This document shows positions 1 through 8,650 of a DNA stretch of 64,000 nucleotides, one piece after another. The stretch's first letter is position 1; each line of letters starts with the position of its first letter. This DNA is from Fodinibius sp034521915 (GTDB taxonomy: Bacteria; Bacteroidota; Rhodothermia; Balneolales; Balneolaceae): the NCBI RefSeq assembly GCF_034521915.1, contig NZ_JAXHLU010000018.1, positions 1-64,000 of the forward strand, in the 5' to 3' direction. The notes under the pieces are model-generated. The model searched no databases. It was not told the DNA's origin and worked only from the letters and a program-made list of their open reading frames with translations. Both the position numbers and the translations under genes were made by a program.

Positions 1-41
1 AACCTAGTCTTATACATACAATTCAAATACTATTCATTGTA

Positions 42-133
42 TGCATATTATGCAATATTGTTGATTAAGTAATTACAACCTCTAATTATGAAATATTATG
101 TGTATGGGTTAGTGCAGGGTTAATACACATAAT
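42..133. repeat. Palindromes downstream of purM
   Basis: Two palindromic structures lie in the A+T-rich end of the window. Positions 42-54 form a 13-base palindrome (TGCATA, T, TATGCA). Positions 95-105 (ATTATGTGTAT) and 123-133 (ATACACATAAT) are perfect 11-base inverted repeats around a 17-base spacer. They could be a weak terminator for purM or protein-binding sites. No gene is visible in 1-179. Confidence 0.5.
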
Positions 134-179
134 GTATATGCATAATATTTTTTATCTGTACTGAAAGTACCTTCTCATT

Positions 180-1184
180 TTAGCTTATTTTGCCCATCTC
201 AATAACTGCTTCATCCATCTCTGCGGCTACTTCTTTCACTTCATCAACTACATCTGGGTCCACAACAGCAATCAGGCCAATCCCCAGGTTAAAGGTAACC
301 CGCATATCATCTTCCGGGACGTTCCCCAGCTTCTGGATAAGCTCAAAAATAGACGGACGTTCCCACGCATTCCAATCTAACTGAATAGTTAGTTTATTGG
401 GAACTACACGCTTTGTATTCCCGATAATGCCTCCACCCGTAATATGTGAAAAGCCATTGACACCGTTTAAGTCCCGCAATTTTCGGATAATCGGGAGATA
501 GGATTTATGTACGGCCAGCATTGCATCCCCCACGGTGGTACCCAGTTCATCTACATGATCATCCACTTCATATTCCGAAAACAGTACTTTTCGGGCCAGT
601 GAATAGCCATTGGTATGCAGGCCGGTACTGGGGAATCCCAATAGCACATTGCCTTTTTTGATATGAGACCCATCGATCACTTTTTCCCGATCTACCATTC
701 CCACGATGGTGCCCGCCAGGTCAAATTCACCTTCGCTGTAAATGTCCGGCATTTCGGCGGTCTCCCCGCCAATGAGCGCTACGCCATTTTCTTTACAAGC
801 CTGAGCAAATCCTTTAACCACCTGGTAACCTACTTCCTGCTCCAGTTTACCGGTCGAAAAATAATCCAGGAAGAAAAGAGGATCGGCACCACAAACGGCA
901 ATGTCATTTACGCAGTGATTTACCAGATCCTGTCCCACGGTATCATATTTTTTCGATTTAAATGCTACAATCAGTTTGGTACCTACGCCATCTACGCTGC
1001 TGACAAATACCGGATCGTCGTAGCTGCTTAAATCGGGACGAAAGAATCCCCCGAATCCCCCAATATTTTGCAATACGGCATCACTGTGAGTTTCCTGAAC
1101 CAAGCTTTTGATGGATTCGACCATCTCTTCTCCGGCTTCGATATCAACGCCGGCATCTTTGTAGGTAAATTTCTTTTTGCTCAT
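180..1184 (-). CDS. purM: Phosphoribosylformylglycinamidine cyclo-ligase (AIR synthetase)
   Basis: PurM makes aminoimidazole ribonucleotide from FGAM with ATP, the fifth step of purine synthesis, in the cytosol. The 334-residue length is normal for the family. Family motifs are present: SSVDGVGTK near residue 62, GGETAEMPD near 139, FPSTGLHTNGYSLAR near 185, and SHITGGG near 249. The ATG start fits the usual N-terminus, which opens with a YKDAGVDI motif. It stands alone with no other pur genes and diverges from dtd across the putative origin. Identification is firm. Confidence 0.97.
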   Translation of the reverse strand: MSKKKFTYKDAGVDIEAGEEMVESIKSLVQETHSDAVLQNIGGFGGFFRPDLSSYDDPVFVSSVDGVGTKLIVAFKSKKYDTVGQDLVNHCVNDIAVCGADPLFFLDYFSTGKLEQEVGYQVVKGFAQACKENGVALIGGETAEMPDIYSEGEFDLAGTIVGMVDREKVIDGSHIKKGNVLLGFPSTGLHTNGYSLARKVLFSEYEVDDHVDELGTTVGDAMLAVHKSYLPIIRKLRDLNGVNGFSHITGGGIIGNTKRVVPNKLTIQLDWNAWERPSIFELIQKLGNVPEDDMRVTFNLGIGLIAVVDPDVVDEVKEVAAEMDEAVIEMGKIS

Positions 1185-1260
1185 TACGGATTACTGAAAA
1201 TTATTATTCGCTTTTCAAACTGATATAAATATAGCCAACTTGGATCTCGTTTTTAAGAAA

Positions 1261-1640
1261 TATTTCTCCACATTATCCACCGGAAACCCTTAATAGTATT
1301 AAATAAATAATATTTGTAGTACATAGTAGTTACTGTGGAAAAGTGGATAACTTTTTAACACACAATATGCAGATTGGTAAATTTGTATTGTGGATTATTT
1401 TGTGGATAAAAATAATAATAAAAACAAGGACTTAGACGAATTAATTTTAAGTTATTAACAATTCACAGAAAAGTGAGTGTCAAGTAAAAAATGTTATCTA
1501 CACAAATTTCTTACTTTATAACTTGTGGAAAATAATATTCTGTTGTTGAAAGCTGTGGAGAAATTTTGTTGGTTTTGATTGGTCTATTTTGAGAAGAAGT
1601 TATACACATACTTATCCACATAGTTATTAACAGACTTAGA
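1261..1640. other. oriC: Candidate chromosomal replication origin (oriC), DnaA-box cluster
   Basis: The gene-free purM-dtd spacer carries perfect DnaA boxes at 1401-1409 (TGTGGATAA) and 1612-1620 (TTATCCACA), and 1600-1608 (TTATACACA), which fits TTATNCACA. One-mismatch boxes lie at 1273-1281, 1334-1342, 1342-1350, 1389-1397, 1494-1502, 1524-1532 and 1554-1562. The spacer is strongly A+T rich, for example 1290-1320 and 1398-1460, as expected of an unwinding element. After the first box come a short G+C-rich stretch and TAA/TAG triplets (about 1290-1301), reminiscent of DnaA-trios. Box clusters of this density are characteristic of oriC. Assignment is inference from sequence. gyrB/gyrA and mnmG/rsmG with parS sites follow within 30 kb, as near many origins. 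Confidence 0.75.
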
Positions 1641-1641
1641 T

Positions 1642-2082
1642 ATGAAAGTAGTGTTGCAACGGGTATCGGAAGCGAGTGTTTTAGTGAAAAATGAGCGCGT
1701 CGGTTCTATCGGTCAGGGCTTAATGCTGCTGGTGGGCGTCCATGAAAATGACACTGAGGAGCAGATGCAGTGGTTGGCTGAGAAAATTTTAAAACTTCGT
1801 GTTTTTGATGATAAAGATGGGAAAATGAACCTGTCGGTGCGGGACGTAGAGGGTGAAATATTAGTCGTTCCACAGTTTACCTTGTATGGGGATTATGAGC
1901 AGGGAAACCGACCCAGTTATTTTGAGGCGGCAGGTCCGGATAAGGCTGAGAAACTCTACGAGAATATGATAAGTTATTTTAAACAACTTTCGGATCTCAA
2001 TATTGAAAGCGGCCAGTTTGGCGCTTATATGGATGTGCAGCTCCACAATGACGGTCCCGTTACGTTGGTGATGGAGCGATGA
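1642..2082 (+). CDS. dtd: D-aminoacyl-tRNA deacylase
   Basis: Dtd hydrolyses D-amino acids, and mischarged glycine, from tRNA as a homodimer, protecting translation. The 146-residue length is standard. The hallmark motifs are the PQFTLYGD loop near residue 77 (usually SQFTL) and the C-terminal NDGPVT motif near residue 135, which builds the chiral-proofreading active site. It starts at ATG one base after the DnaA-box-rich spacer region ends and is transcribed away from it. No strong Shine-Dalgarno is visible. Identification is firm. Confidence 0.96.
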   Translation: MKVVLQRVSEASVLVKNERVGSIGQGLMLLVGVHENDTEEQMQWLAEKILKLRVFDDKDGKMNLSVRDVEGEILVVPQFTLYGDYEQGNRPSYFEAAGPDKAEKLYENMISYFKQLSDLNIESGQFGAYMDVQLHNDGPVTLVMER

Positions 2083-2203
2083 GTTTATCTACTTTTGTCC
2101 TCAATTATCAACAGGGTTAGGAAGGTTTAAAATTGTTTAGAATTTAGATCCATGAGTTTTTCTGCCTAACTATAGGGAGAAAACAAAAGAGTGTCATTTA
2201 ATA

Positions 2204-2280
2204 AGATGTTGACCCCGATAGCTTTCGGATTAACATCTGTAGAATAAATTATATAAGAGATCCTGAAACAAGTTCAGGAT
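2204..2280. repeat. Two REP-like hairpins between dtd and metalloenzyme gene
   Basis: Positions 2204-2210 and 2232-2238 (AGATGTT/AACATCT) enclose a smaller CCGA...TCGG hairpin at 2215-2228. Immediately after, 2260-2267 and 2273-2280 (ATCCTGAA/TTCAGGAT) form a second perfect 8-base hairpin with a 5-base loop. They look like dispersed intergenic palindromes. Either could stop transcription from dtd, but neither has a clear U-tract. Confidence 0.55.
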
Positions 2281-2302
2281 GACATGAAAATATTAAATCA
2301 TT

Positions 2303-3202
2303 ATGTCCTCTGTAATTTTTCTTTTTATAGATGGGGTAGGGCTGGGCAAAGCCACAGATGCGAATCCTTTTACGCAATCCACCTACTGTGGATTTTCGGC
2401 TATGGCGGGTGACCAGGAATTTTCGGACAAAGCATCAGAATTAACCGATACTAATCACCTGTTTAAATTTGTTGATGCCCGTCTTGGTGTGGATGGATTA
2501 CCACAAAGTGGAACGGGTCAAACGGCTTTATTTACCGGGAAAAATGCTTCTAAAGAGATCGGCAAACACTTTGGACCCTTTCCCCATTCGGGGATCAAAC
2601 CTTTTTTAAAAGAGGATAGTCTATTTATTAAAGCAAGAGAGATGGAAAAGAAGTGTAATTTTATAAATGCTTACCCGGATATCTTCTTTCAAAAAGCGCG
2701 AAAACGAAATCGCTGGAGCTGCACTACGCTCATGACGAAGAGTGCAGATATTTCACTTAATACTACTAAGGAAGTAAAAAGAGGTCAGGCACTAACTGCC
2801 GAGTTAACACAGCAGGCCTGGCGGGAGCATCTTGATATTGATGTTCCGGAAATTAGTCCCGAAGAAGCTGCTGACCGGCTACTGGAGCAAACGGAGAGCT
2901 ATGATATGCTGCTGCACGAATATTATCTTACCGATAAAGCAGGACACAGCCAAGATTTCGATAAGGCTGCGCATTACTTAAAAACGTATGATCGTTTTTT
3001 ATGGCATCTTATTAATTATAAAAACAGTGATACTACCCTTGTGCTTTGCAGCGATCATGGAAATGTAGAAGATTTGTCGACTAAAACCCATACCTTTAAT
3101 AAGGTACCGCTTTTTGCCTATGGGTCGGAAGCATCCCAGTTTAAAGACGCAAAAAGTATTATGGATGTGACGCCGGGAATTCTTGAAATTTTAGAAGAAT
3201 AA
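2303..3202 (+). CDS. Alkaline-phosphatase-superfamily metalloenzyme (phosphoglycerate-mutase-like)
   Basis: This 299-residue protein has the skeleton of the metal-dependent alkaline phosphatase / iPGM superfamily. It starts with a hydrophobic strand and FIDGVGLG (metal-binding Asp near residue 9). GTGQTALFTG near residue 74 carries the Ser/Thr nucleophile position. Distal metal ligands are TDKAGHSQD near 213 and SDHGNVED near 250. It is too short for a standard 510-residue GpmI, and the substrate cannot be told from sequence. Soluble, with no signal peptide. It lies 37 bases before the DoxX gene, so may be co-transcribed with it. Confidence 0.8.
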   Translation: MSSVIFLFIDGVGLGKATDANPFTQSTYCGFSAMAGDQEFSDKASELTDTNHLFKFVDARLGVDGLPQSGTGQTALFTGKNASKEIGKHFGPFPHSGIKPFLKEDSLFIKAREMEKKCNFINAYPDIFFQKARKRNRWSCTTLMTKSADISLNTTKEVKRGQALTAELTQQAWREHLDIDVPEISPEEAADRLLEQTESYDMLLHEYYLTDKAGHSQDFDKAAHYLKTYDRFLWHLINYKNSDTTLVLCSDHGNVEDLSTKTHTFNKVPLFAYGSEASQFKDAKSIMDVTPGILEILEE

Positions 3203-3239
3203 TTATATCTAATTAGTTAGTTAAAAAAATCATATCAAT

Positions 3240-3716
3240 ATGCTAAAAGAACTTTTACAGACTGATGCCAATAAGACTACCTTACTCATACGTCTAATGG
3301 TTGGATCGGTATTTTTGTCCGAAGGTATCCAAAAATTTTTGTATCCGGTGCAGCGCGGTGTGGGTCGTTTTGAAAGCATGGGATTTCCCGCGCCGGAATT
3401 CTTCGGCAATTTTGTAGGAGTGCTTGAAATACTGGCCGGACTGTTAATTCTTTTTGGACTATTTACCCGTGGTGGTGCCTTTCTCACTTTCTGTATTATG
3501 AGCGTAGCAATAATCGTGACTAAAATTCCCATCGCTTTTGGTGCCTCCTTTGGACCGTTTGAATTACGAGAGCTCAGCAACTACGGCTTCTGGAGTATGG
3601 CTCACGAAATGCGTACCGATTGGGCCATGTGGCTCGGAAGTATCTTTTTGATGATTAAGGGTGGAGGAAAATGGTCGCTTGATTTACAATGGATTTCCGA
3701 GAAAGATGCTGAATAA
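3240..3716 (+). CDS. DoxX family membrane protein
   Basis: This 158-residue inner-membrane protein has about four hydrophobic helices. The DoxX signature near the N-terminus reads RLMVGSVFLSEGIQKFLYP, followed by GFPAPEFFGNFVGVLEILAGLLILFG split over two helices. DoxX-family members are linked to thiosulfate:quinone oxidoreductase subunits and to oxidative-stress membrane complexes, but most, including this type, have no proven reaction. It ends two bases before the APC permease start, so the two probably share a transcript. Confidence 0.85.
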   Translation: MLKELLQTDANKTTLLIRLMVGSVFLSEGIQKFLYPVQRGVGRFESMGFPAPEFFGNFVGVLEILAGLLILFGLFTRGGAFLTFCIMSVAIIVTKIPIAFGASFGPFELRELSNYGFWSMAHEMRTDWAMWLGSIFLMIKGGGKWSLDLQWISEKDAE

Positions 3717-3718
3717 TA

Positions 3719-5002
3719 ATGCCGGAAGAACTTAAGCGCGCAATAAAAACCCCCGGCGCCATCCTCATGGGTCTGGGCTCAATCGTGGGTACCGGAATTT
3801 TTGTAAGTATTGCCATTGCCACCCAGGTGTCGGGTAACGGCATTGTTATTGCTATTGTAATTGCGGCGATGCTTGCGACTTTTAATGGACTAAGCAGCGC
3901 TCAGCTTGCAGCGGAACATCCGGTGAGTGGGGGCACTTATGAATATGGCAATCGGTTCCTTAATTCCTACTTTGGTTTTACAGCTGGATGGATGTTTTTA
4001 ATAGCTAAATCAGCTTCTGCAGCAACGGCGGTGCTGGGTTGTGTGGGCTATCTTTTCTATGCCTTTGATGTGGGTGCTGTTAATTGGTTAATTGTCGTCG
4101 CCGGACTCTTTTTGCTGTTGATCATGACGATCCTGGTTTCCGGGGGAATCAGTCGCAGCAATCAGGCAAATAAATATATAGTGTCGGTGACGCTTGTTGG
4201 ACTTGCTTCGCTTGTGGTTGTCGGACTATTCTTCAACGGAATTCCGACCCGCCCAATAGTGGATGCCTTCACTGATACCTCGGGATCATCCATTCTCTAT
4301 GCTTCTGCGCTGATGTTTGTGGCCTATACCGGCTACGGACGTATCGCCACGCTGGGCGAAGAAGTATCTGAACCGCGCACGACCATTCCCAAAGCTATTA
4401 TATTGGCGATGGTGTTCATTGTGATTCTGTATCTTGCCGTTTCGCTTACGGCTCTGCAGGTGATGGGTGCCGAGGCCTTTGGTCAAACTGTGGATGGAGA
4501 AGCTGCCCCGTTAATGGTAGTGGCACAAACGCTATCAGTGCCGGTTATTGGTCCGGTTATAACCATTGCCGCTATTACAGCTATGCTGGGGGTTTTGCTT
4601 AATCTCATATTGGGATTATCTCGAGTAATGCTGAGCATGGCACGTCGCAGAGATCTTCCCGGAGCGCTGGCAAAGGTCAATCCCAATACTCAAAGTCCCG
4701 TTGCGGCAGTATGGATGACAGGAGTACTAATCGGGTTACTTGTACTTAGCGGCGATGTCGTTTTTACGTGGTCGTTCAGTGCTTTTACGGTGCTGATATA
4801 CTATGCCATTACCAACCTATCTGCGTTTGTGATGCCGAAAGATCTGCGGCTCTATCCCCGGTGGATCCCCGCCATGGGACTATTCGGCTGCCTATTTTTA
4901 GCGTTCTGGATTGAGCCAACGATCTGGATCAGCGGGGTATTGTTGATAGGAGTTGGACTTATTTGGCACACTATTACTCGAAAAGGACGAGGCGAAAAAT
5001 AG
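3719..5002 (+). CDS. APC superfamily amino acid permease
   Basis: A 427-residue polytopic membrane protein with about 12 hydrophobic segments. The first helix carries the APC-family consensus glycine-rich loop (GSIVGTGIFV, residues 20-29) that binds the substrate amino/carboxyl groups in LeuT-fold transporters. The E(E)VSEPR loop near residue 215 is also typical of amino acid/polyamine/organocation permeases. The substrate cannot be read from sequence. It directly follows the DoxX gene (start two bases after its stop). Confidence 0.88.
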   Translation: MPEELKRAIKTPGAILMGLGSIVGTGIFVSIAIATQVSGNGIVIAIVIAAMLATFNGLSSAQLAAEHPVSGGTYEYGNRFLNSYFGFTAGWMFLIAKSASAATAVLGCVGYLFYAFDVGAVNWLIVVAGLFLLLIMTILVSGGISRSNQANKYIVSVTLVGLASLVVVGLFFNGIPTRPIVDAFTDTSGSSILYASALMFVAYTGYGRIATLGEEVSEPRTTIPKAIILAMVFIVILYLAVSLTALQVMGAEAFGQTVDGEAAPLMVVAQTLSVPVIGPVITIAAITAMLGVLLNLILGLSRVMLSMARRRDLPGALAKVNPNTQSPVAAVWMTGVLIGLLVLSGDVVFTWSFSAFTVLIYYAITNLSAFVMPKDLRLYPRWIPAMGLFGCLFLAFWIEPTIWISGVLLIGVGLIWHTITRKGRGEK

Positions 5003-5089
5003 AAGGGAATTTCTTTTTCTAAAGTATGTTAAATAGGTATATAGTGTTATTGATCAAGCTACTAACATTTTTCTGGTTGTAATACAATT

Positions 5090-5109
5090 CTCCCCTTACG
5101 AAAGGGGAG
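5090..5109. repeat. Hairpin repeat, CTCCCCTT-ACGA-AAGGGGAG
   Basis: A perfect 8-base-stem hairpin (5090-5097 with 5102-5109, loop ACGA) sits between the convergent APC permease and lipoprotein genes. A longer relative with the same CCTTACGAAGG core lies at 47149-47169, so this is a dispersed repeat family. It may also act as a terminator. Confidence 0.6.
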
Positions 5110-5138
5110 AGTAAGAGGGGTTGGAAGATATCGAATAA

Positions 5139-5555
5139 TTAATCTGTAAATTCGATTATATCAGCTCGGACGGTAATCATTACTTTGGTATAGATAAGTA
5201 GATTCAGGATATCGGTATCATAGCGTACATTGGCAAGAGCCAACCGCTTACCATTGATCGTGCCACTGTCCTTTTCGTAGTTAATCCACAGATTTTCGAG
5301 GGCTTCTTGGTAGAGCATACCCGTTCCTTCTACGCGTCCGGCAGCAAATGTATTGGTGGTAAATCCGGTGGAATAGCTAAATCCCAATACATAGCCTGCT
5401 TCCGCAGATCCGGAAACATTGGTAGCAGTGATGGTATAATTAGCTCGTTCTAAATGTACAATGGTTTGATTGGCTGACAGAAAAGCGCCCGATGTCGTAC
5501 ATCCCGAAATAAAAAAAGCGCTCAGTACGGCGAATCCCAAAATTGAATATTTCAT
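5139..5555 (-). CDS. Small lipoprotein, DUF6567-like
   Basis: A 138-residue protein with a lipoprotein signal peptide: Lys near the start, a hydrophobic stretch, and lipobox ISGC with the lipidated Cys at residue 19. The mature part (SANQTIVHLERANY, then VSGSAEAGYVLGFSY, and a C-terminal block on residues 95-138) resembles DUF6567 proteins of Bacteroidota as I remember them. No function is known. It probably faces the periplasm on the inner or outer membrane. Convergent with the APC permease. Confidence 0.75.
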   Translation of the reverse strand: MKYSILGFAVLSAFFISGCTTSGAFLSANQTIVHLERANYTITATNVSGSAEAGYVLGFSYSTGFTTNTFAAGRVEGTGMLYQEALENLWINYEKDSGTINGKRLALANVRYDTDILNLLIYTKVMITVRADIIEFTD

Positions 5556-5728
5556 CTCCTCAATGGTTATTTTGATAACTATATAAGGAAATTATCTATT
5601 GAAAGGGAAGAAGGTTGTAAGGTGTTATCCCTAAATAACGTACAGGAATAACTGTCGATTGAACAGAAGGAGTGAGAGGGAATAATTCATCGAACGGCTG
5701 GGGTTGCCGTCCGATGAATAAAAGAGAT

Positions 5729-6289
5729 TTACTTACTGTTTAACGTTACTTTTATGCGATCAAATATTTCATCAATAGATCCCACGCCGTCAATGGTTTC
5801 TACCACATCCTGTTTTTTGTAATGATTGAGTACCGGAGCAGTCTCTTCACGATACACGGACAAGCGATTCTTAACTTTTTCGGGAGTATCATCCGAGCGG
5901 CCTTCATCGCGACTCAAAATACGATCCACAAGTTCATATTGGGGAACCTCCAATTGTAGAAAGGCATCCAGCTTTTTGCCTTTTTTATCCAACAGCGCAT
6001 CATAGGCTTCGGCTTGCGGAACGGTGCGCGGAAATCCATCCAAAATATAGCCGTCGTTATATTTCTCATCTTTAAGCTCTTCTTCAACCAGGCCTACTAC
6101 CTTTTCATCGGGAACCAAGTCACCGGCATCTAAAATAGCTTTCACTTCTTTACCGAGCGGCGTTTCGTTTTTAATGGCTGATCGAAAAATTTCTCCGGTA
6201 GAAAGATGGGGAATATCATACTCTTCACTGATGAGGTTAGCTTGTGTTCCCTTGCCCGCGCCGGGAGGTCCGAAAATGATGATGCGCAT
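5729..6289 (-). CDS. adk: Adenylate kinase, short form
   Basis: Adenylate kinase interconverts ATP + AMP and 2 ADP. The P-loop GPPGAGKGTQ is at residues 7-16, the AMP-binding STGEIFR near 30, DGFPRT near 84, and the LID-flanking Arg residues are in RDEGRSDD near 128. At 186 residues it is the short type, whose LID is a brief loop without the zinc-binding four-Cys insert, common in Bacteroidota and cyanobacteria. Monocistronic by position. Identification is firm. Confidence 0.97.
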   Translation of the reverse strand: MRIIIFGPPGAGKGTQANLISEEYDIPHLSTGEIFRSAIKNETPLGKEVKAILDAGDLVPDEKVVGLVEEELKDEKYNDGYILDGFPRTVPQAEAYDALLDKKGKKLDAFLQLEVPQYELVDRILSRDEGRSDDTPEKVKNRLSVYREETAPVLNHYKKQDVVETIDGVGSIDEIFDRIKVTLNSK

Positions 6290-6453
6290 AATAAGTAGTT
6301 AGGTTAAGTGCTCTTAATTAAGTGATGAAGAAAATACCGTAATCGACAAGTATATTCAACGAAAACCGACGTAAAATATCCCTTTATTTTTGTTCGAATA
6401 AAATAGGATATACTGCCTTTAATGTCTCCCATCATATCTTGCATAAATTTATA

Positions 6454-6469
6454 GTATTATATATAATAC
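6454..6469. promoter_or_regulatory. 16-bp perfect palindrome, likely TA-module operator
   Basis: GTATTATA followed by TATAATAC is a perfect palindrome ending four bases before the toxin start codon. Ribbon-helix-helix antitoxins autoregulate by binding such sites, so this is the natural operator for the 6474-7135 pair. Inference from position and symmetry. Confidence 0.55.
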
Positions 6470-6473
6470 CATT

Positions 6474-6902
6474 ATGCGTCCATTACAAATAGTAACAGAT
6501 ACAAATGTTATATATGCAGCTCTTCGTTCAAAACGTGGGGCTTCGTACAAACTCTTATCATTGATAGACAGTAATAAATTTGAAATTAATCTCTCTGTTC
6601 CTCTTGTTATTGAATATGAAGATGTCCTAAAACGCAAGCAGGATACACTGTCATTTTCAAGTAATCGTATTGAAAAATTTGTTGATTACCTATGTTTCTT
6701 TGGTAATTTGCATGAGGTATATTTTCTTTGGCGCCCTATTTTAAACGATCCAAAAGATGATATGCTTTTGGAATTAGCTGTAAAAGCTAACTGTCAATAT
6801 ATCATAACTTATAACAAACGAGATTTTCAAAGCGTTGATAAATTTGGAATAGAACTAGCAAGCGCAAAAGAATTTCTTAAAATTATACAGGAGTTATCAT
6901 GA
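6474..6902 (+). CDS. PIN-domain toxin (putative ribonuclease)
   Basis: A 142-residue PIN-family protein of the COG1569 kind. PIN toxins are metal-dependent RNases that cut tRNA or mRNA. Acidic active-site residues are visible: TDTNV near residue 8, the Glu of VIEYEDVL near 46, NDPKDDMLLELA near 86 and the final Asp of YNKRDF near 109. It overlaps the downstream antitoxin by four bases (ATGA) and so is translationally coupled. Toxin-first order differs from typical vapBC but is usual for this family. Confidence 0.88.
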   Translation: MRPLQIVTDTNVIYAALRSKRGASYKLLSLIDSNKFEINLSVPLVIEYEDVLKRKQDTLSFSSNRIEKFVDYLCFFGNLHEVYFLWRPILNDPKDDMLLELAVKANCQYIITYNKRDFQSVDKFGIELASAKEFLKIIQELS

Positions 6903-7135
6903 GTACTTTAAGTGTTCGACTACCAGACTCTTTACACAAAAAATTGAAGGAACTAGCTCAAAAGGAGGGAGTTTCTATGAATCAGTTAATCAATTTGGCT
7001 GTTTCAGAAAAGCTATCTGCCTTACTTACTGTTGACTACCTTAAAGAAAGAGCAGAAAAAGGAAATCGCCAAGAGTTTGAAAAAATTATGGCAGATGTCC
7101 CTGATGTAGAACCGGAAGAATACGATAAATTATAA
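6899..7135 (+). CDS. Ribbon-helix-helix antitoxin
   Basis: A 78-residue protein. The first 45 residues are a CopG/HicB-type ribbon-helix-helix: a beta strand (LSVRLPD), then KKLKELAQKEGVSMNQLINLAV. The acidic tail would wrap the PIN toxin. It probably neutralises the upstream toxin and represses the operon through the palindrome at 6454-6469. The ATG overlaps the toxin stop. Confidence 0.85.
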   Translation: MSTLSVRLPDSLHKKLKELAQKEGVSMNQLINLAVSEKLSALLTVDYLKERAEKGNRQEFEKIMADVPDVEPEEYDKL

Positions 7136-7189
7136 ACGGCAAGTCCGATATTGTAACCTCATATTGATTTATAACTAATTACGCGTTTT

Positions 7190-8554
7190 ATGAATATTCA
7201 CCCCTTACGTCGATGTTGTATCCTATTGATCTTTTTCTTTGTCACTGGATTTGTACAGGCCCAGGAAAACGAATCGCTGCTTGAGGCCGGTCCCATGCTG
7301 GGTTATGTGGAGATGCAGGAAGCGAACCTGTGGATACAAACAACAAAACCGGTTTCGTTTGAATTAACATATTGGAAGAAAAATAAAAAGGATGCACCCA
7401 AGCATGTTTTTAGTAGTTCAACCTTGGCGCTGGAGTCTAATACGGCACAGGTTAAGCTGACGGATCTTGATTATGGGACAACCTATCAGTATGAGCTAAC
7501 CATTGACGGAGAGAAAATTAATCTGCCATATAAAACGGAGTTTGCGACCCAACAGCTTTGGCAATGGCGCAAGCCGGCGCCCGACTTTTCGGTGGCGATG
7601 GGATCGTGTCTGTATATAAATGATTCGGATTTTGATCGTCCGGGTACGCCTTACGGAAAAGGCACGGAGATACTAACGCATATCAATAATCAGCACCCGG
7701 ATATGATGCTGTGGCTGGGGGATAATGTCTATTACCGCGAGCCCGATTTTTATTCTAAGAAACGGATGGATTATCGCTTTAAGGATGCCCGTAATACCCC
7801 TGAACTGCAACCGCTATTAGCAAATGCTATTAATATTGCAACATGGGATGATCATGACTATGGACCCAACAATTCTGATCGATCCTACCGCATGCGTCAA
7901 GAAGCATTGGAAATTTTTCGAAGATATTGGGCCAATCCGGGATATGGAACCCGTGAAACGGATGGGGTTTTTACCAGATATAAGTATAGTGACGTGGAGT
8001 TTTTCCTGATGGATGATCGCTTTCACCGGGCACCGAATCAGCTTAAAAAAGAGGACAAGGATTTCTTTGGCAAAGCGCAGCTGCAGTGGTTGATGGATAG
8101 CTTGGTGAGTAGCAATGCCACTTTTAAGATTGTTGTGGTTGGTAATCAGGTGACCAATAAGATGAATGAACATGAGTCGCTGTTGGCGTATGGCGAAGAA
8201 TATGAAACGCTTATGGAATTTTTAGATCAGCATGATATTCCAGGGGTACTCTTTCTGTCGGGAGATCGCCATTTTACGGAACTGCTGAAAACAGAGCGCA
8301 AAGACGCCTATCCGCTCTATGAATTTACCTCTTCGCCTCTAAGCAGTGGGACCTATGGAGATTTGAACGAATCCGAAGAGTATGATAATCCGCAGCGGGT
8401 GGATGGTACGTTGGTTTATGAGGATCAAAACTTTGGGATGATGCATGTACGGGGAGAGAAAGAAAATCGCAAGTTAATTCTGGAAACTTACGGTTCTGAT
8501 GGAGAAAAGCTGTGGGAGCATAGCATTTCGGCCTCAGAACTTGGCCATGATTAA
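7190..8554 (+). CDS. phoD: PhoD-like secreted alkaline phosphatase/phosphodiesterase
   Basis: A 454-residue exported enzyme with a signal peptide (residues 1-24, cleavage after VQAQ). PhoD enzymes hydrolyse phosphate esters with Fe/Ca cofactors outside the cytoplasm. An N-terminal PhoD_N-type beta domain is followed by a metallophosphatase core: GSCLY near residue 139, WLGDNVYYRE near 175, WDDHDYGPN near 219 and GDRHFTEL near 360. No Tat twin-Arg is apparent; there is only RR at residues 7-8. Monocistronic. The symbol is family-level. Confidence 0.85.
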   Translation: MNIHPLRRCCILLIFFFVTGFVQAQENESLLEAGPMLGYVEMQEANLWIQTTKPVSFELTYWKKNKKDAPKHVFSSSTLALESNTAQVKLTDLDYGTTYQYELTIDGEKINLPYKTEFATQQLWQWRKPAPDFSVAMGSCLYINDSDFDRPGTPYGKGTEILTHINNQHPDMMLWLGDNVYYREPDFYSKKRMDYRFKDARNTPELQPLLANAINIATWDDHDYGPNNSDRSYRMRQEALEIFRRYWANPGYGTRETDGVFTRYKYSDVEFFLMDDRFHRAPNQLKKEDKDFFGKAQLQWLMDSLVSSNATFKIVVVGNQVTNKMNEHESLLAYGEEYETLMEFLDQHDIPGVLFLSGDRHFTELLKTERKDAYPLYEFTSSPLSSGTYGDLNESEEYDNPQRVDGTLVYEDQNFGMMHVRGEKENRKLILETYGSDGEKLWEHSISASELGHD

Positions 8555-8650
8555 CCGTTATTGAGGGACTCGGTGTTATTGATGCCGCTTTATTGTGAGC
8601 TGCATATTTTTTACGTATCGTATTAGTTCTGACTTAATATAATTACTGCT

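Noticed and set aside
1..179. Palindrome-rich A+T segment considered as part of the origin
   Set aside because: It has palindromes but no 9-mers close to the DnaA-box consensus, so it was not included in oriC.
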